Part shown: positions 4,109 through 6,260 of the stretch, in pieces
Layout: each line of letters opens with the position of its first letter
Position numbering within the stretch: position 1 is the stretch's first letter
Origin: an uncultured Oscillospiraceae bacterium
GTDB taxonomy: Bacteria; Bacillota; Clostridia; Oscillospirales; Ruminococcaceae
DNA: 6,260 nucleotides
NCBI GenBank assembly: GCA_934456315.1
Contig: CAKSHG010000135.1
Span: 1 to 6,260 of the forward strand
Direction of reading: 5' to 3'
The notes under the pieces: model-generated
Told to the model about the DNA's origin: nothing
The model's database searches: none
Seen by the model: only the letters and a program-made list of their open reading frames with translations
Position numbers and translations under genes: made by a program

Positions 4109-6260
4109 GCTGTATCATCGAGGTCAGCTCGCCGTTAACAGAATCGATAACGATGGTGTCGCCCTGATGAACTTCACCGCGGAGTATCTCCTTTGCAGCG
4201 ATGGTTTCAACGTTGCGCTGGATATATCTCTTGAGCGGACGCGCACCAAAGCTCGGGTCGTAGCTTGCGTCAACTATCGCCTGCTTTGCAGCGTCGGTGA
4301 TGTCGAGGTCAAGCTGCTTGTCCTTGAGCCGTGCCTTGAGGGAAGCCGCGAGCAGGTCGATTATCTTGAATATCTCCTCCTTGCGCAGCGGCTTGTAGAA
4401 TACTATCTCGTCAAGACGGTTGAGGAATTCCGGTCTGAACGACTGCTTGAGCAGCGCGTCAACGGACTTTCTTGCTTCCTCGGAGATCTCGCCCTGGTCG
4501 TTGATCCCGTCAAGGATATACTGCGAACCGAGGTTGGAGGTGAGTATTATTATAGTATTGCGGAAATCTACGGTACGTCCCTGGCCATCGGTTATTCTGC
4601 CGTCGTCGAGGACCTGGAGCAGCACATTGAAAACATCGGGGTGAGCCTTTTCCACCTCGTCGAACAGTACGACGGAGTAGGGCTTGCGGCGAACAGCCTC
4701 GGTCAGCTGACCGCCCTCCTCATAGCCGACATATCCTGGAGGCGCGCCTATCAGCCTGGACACGCTGTACTTCTCCATATATTCGCTCATATCCAGACGG
4801 ACTATGCTGTGCTCGTCGTCGAACAGGGCCTCCGCGAGCGCCTTGGCAAGCTCGGTCTTGCCGACACCGGTAGGACCGAGGAACAGGAACGAACCAAGCG
4901 GTTTCTTCGGGTCGTTGATACCCGCGCGGGAACGCATGATGGCTTCAGTTACGCGGTCCACTGCCTCGTCCTGACCGATGACACGCTTGTGGAGCGTGTC
5001 GCCCAGGGCAAGTATCTTCTCTCGCTCGCCCTCCACCAGTTTGGTCACCGGGATACCAGTCCAGCGGGAAACGATACGCGCTATCTCGTCCTCCGTGACC
5101 TTGTCGCGGAGCAGAGAATCGCTCTTTGCCTGCTCTGCAAGCTCCTCCTCCTTTGCAAGCTCTGCCTGGAGCTTCGGCAGTGTGCCGTACTGGAGTTCGG
5201 CAGCCTTATTCAGGTTGTATTCGCGCTTTGCTTTTTCTATCTCGCCGTTGGTGGATTCTATCTCCTTACGGAGGTCCTGGACCTTGCTTATCGCGTTCTT
5301 CTCGTTCTGCCACTTTGCTTTCATGGCGTTGAACTTTTCACGCTTTTCGGCAAGCTCCTTCTGGATATCTGCAAGGTGCTCCTGGGAGAGCTTGTCGGTT
5401 TCCTTCTTCAGAGCCGCTTCCTCTATCTCGTCCTGCATGATGGAACGGCTTATCTCATCGAGCTCCTGCGGCATGCTGTCCATCTCAGTGCGTATCATCG
5501 CGCACGCCTCGTCCACAAGGTCTATCGCCTTATCCGGCAGGAACCGGTCGGTGATGTACCTGTTGGAAAGTGTAGCCGCTGCGATCAGCGCATTGTCGTG
5601 TATCTTTACGCCGTGGAATACTTCGTAGCGCTCTTTCAGACCTCTTAATATAGATATAGTATCCTCGACGGACGGCTCGTCTGCCATTACGGTCTGGAAT
5701 CTACGCTCAAGCGCGGGGTCCTTTTCGATATACTTGCTGTACTCGTCCAGCGTGGTAGCGCCGATACAATGCAGCTCGCCCCTTGCCAGCATAGGCTTCA
5801 GCAGGTTGCCGGCGTCCATCGCGCCGTTGCTCTTGCCCGCGCCGACGATAAGGTGTATCTCATCGATGAACAGCAGGATACGTCCCTCGCTCTTCTTGAC
5901 CTCGTTGAGGACGGCTTTCAGACGTTCCTCGAACTCGCCCTGGTACTTTGCGCCCGCGATAAGCGCGCCCATATCAAGCGAGAACAGCTTGCGATCCTTC
6001 AGGTTCGCCGGGACATCGCCGCGGACTATTCTCAGCGCAAGTCCCTCGACGATCGCGGTCTTACCTACGCCGGGTTCGCCGATAAGGCAGGGGTTATTCT
6101 TGGTCTTACGGGAAAGAATACGGATAACGCTTCTTATCTCGTTATCTCTGCCGATGACCGGATCGAGCTTGTTCTGCCTTGCAAGCTCGACGAGATCCTG
6201 ACCGTACTTGTTCAGTACATCGTAGGTTTCCTCCGGCTCCTGGGAAGTAACTCTCGCGGA
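4095..6260 (-). CDS. clpB: ATP-dependent protein disaggregase ClpB (N-terminal domain outside window)
   Basis: 721 residues in an unbroken frame from the right edge to TGA; usual ClpB is about 860, so about 140 residues (the substrate-binding N-domain) are missing. ClpB is a hexameric AAA+ unfoldase that threads aggregated proteins through its pore and works with DnaK. Visible in order, numbered from the edge: NBD1 with Walker A GEPGVGKT (61-68), pore loop KYQG (105-108), Walker B RILLFIDE (127-134), and Arg finger ALERRF (184-188). The coiled-coil middle domain, about 259-379, is Glu/Lys-rich and contains KWQNEK. NBD2 has Walker A GPTGVGKT (462-469), pore loop GYVG (509-512), Walker B VVLFDE (530-535), FLNRLDEI (612-619), and sensor 2 GARPLKR (672-678). 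The long middle domain separates it from ClpC. No ClpP-docking IGF/IGL-type loop is seen where ClpA and ClpX have one, as expected for ClpB. All key residues are intact. The promoter and any heat-shock operators lie off the right edge. Confidence 0.97.
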   Translation of the reverse strand, partial: SARVTSQEPEETYDVLNKYGQDLVELARQNKLDPVIGRDNEIRSVIRILSRKTKNNPCLIGEPGVGKTAIVEGLALRIVRGDVPANLKDRKLFSLDMGALIAGAKYQGEFEERLKAVLNEVKKSEGRILLFIDEIHLIVGAGKSNGAMDAGNLLKPMLARGELHCIGATTLDEYSKYIEKDPALERRFQTVMADEPSVEDTISILRGLKERYEVFHGVKIHDNALIAAATLSNRYITDRFLPDKAIDLVDEACAMIRTEMDSMPQELDEISRSIMQDEIEEAALKKETDKLSQEHLADIQKELAEKREKFNAMKAKWQNEKNAISKVQDLRKEIESTNGEIEKAKREYNLNKAAELQYGTLPKLQAELAKEEELAEQAKSDSLLRDKVTEDEIARIVSRWTGIPVTKLVEGEREKILALGDTLHKRVIGQDEAVDRVTEAIMRSRAGINDPKKPLGSFLFLGPTGVGKTELAKALAEALFDDEHSIVRLDMSEYMEKYSVSRLIGAPPGYVGYEEGGQLTEAVRRKPYSVVLFDEVEKAHPDVFNVLLQVLDDGRITDGQGRTVDFRNTIIILTSNLGSQYILDGINDQGEISEEARKSVDALLKQSFRPEFLNRLDEIVFYKPLRKEEIFKIIDLLAASLKARLKDKQLDLDITDAAKQAIVDASYDPSFGARPLKRYIQRNVETIAAKEILRGEVHQGDTIVIDSVNGELTSMIQHANE

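Noticed and set aside
4083..5648. 521-residue open frame on the plus strand
   Set aside because: It lies wholly antisense to clpB, whose domains are all intact on the other strand. The translation shows no family motifs, and long antisense frames are common opposite codon-biased genes.

Overview
The window looks like a chromosomal segment of a low-GC-lineage Gram-positive of the Clostridia, most plausibly a Ruminococcus-like member of the Oscillospiraceae. That placement is an inference. It rests on the sequence style of a lipoprotein with two modules that I associate with Ruminococcus secreted proteins, a LytTR/PAS regulator, a cell-wall protein of the clostridial M23/G5/LysM type, and frequent ATA isoleucine codons in otherwise GC-balanced genes. 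There is no sign of phage, plasmid, transposon, CRISPR or RNA genes.

Layout, left to right. (1) Positions 1-878, minus strand: the N-terminal 292 residues of a membrane-anchored envelope protein, probably a cell-wall hydrolase; its C-terminus is off the left edge. (2) Positions 879-1107: a divergent control region with two good sigma-A type promoters, both with an extended -10, firing away from each other. (3) Positions 1108-1953, plus strand: a DNA-binding regulator with an N-terminal LytTR domain and a C-terminal PAS-like domain. (4) Positions 1959-1987: an 11-bp GC-rich terminator hairpin in the 40-nt gap between two converging genes. (5) Positions 1994-2794, minus: a secreted lipoprotein of unknown function. 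(6) Positions 2872-3819, minus: a patatin-like phospholipase of the YjjU type. (7) Positions 3820-4094: an AT-rich control region holding the patatin promoter, a repeat pair in its leader and the terminator of the next gene. (8) Positions 4095-6260, minus: the ClpB disaggregase lacking only its N-terminal domain, cut by the right edge.

Working together. The clpB unit ends in a strong terminator, so the patatin gene starts a separate transcript. The patatin and lipoprotein genes are 72 nt apart and face the same way, but a terminator-like hairpin lies between them. The lipoprotein is therefore probably made by partial read-through, from a promoter inside the patatin gene, or from a promoter I cannot see. 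The LytTR regulator and the envelope protein share a control region, which makes cross-regulation possible but unproven.

The genes themselves are mostly ordinary housekeeping or accessory genes. I do not see a convincing undescribed multi-gene system. The points worth a second look are the DNA-binding-domain-first LytTR-PAS regulator, the divergent control region, the paired ACAG-N-CTGT elements in the patatin leader, and the hairpin between the patatin and lipoprotein genes.
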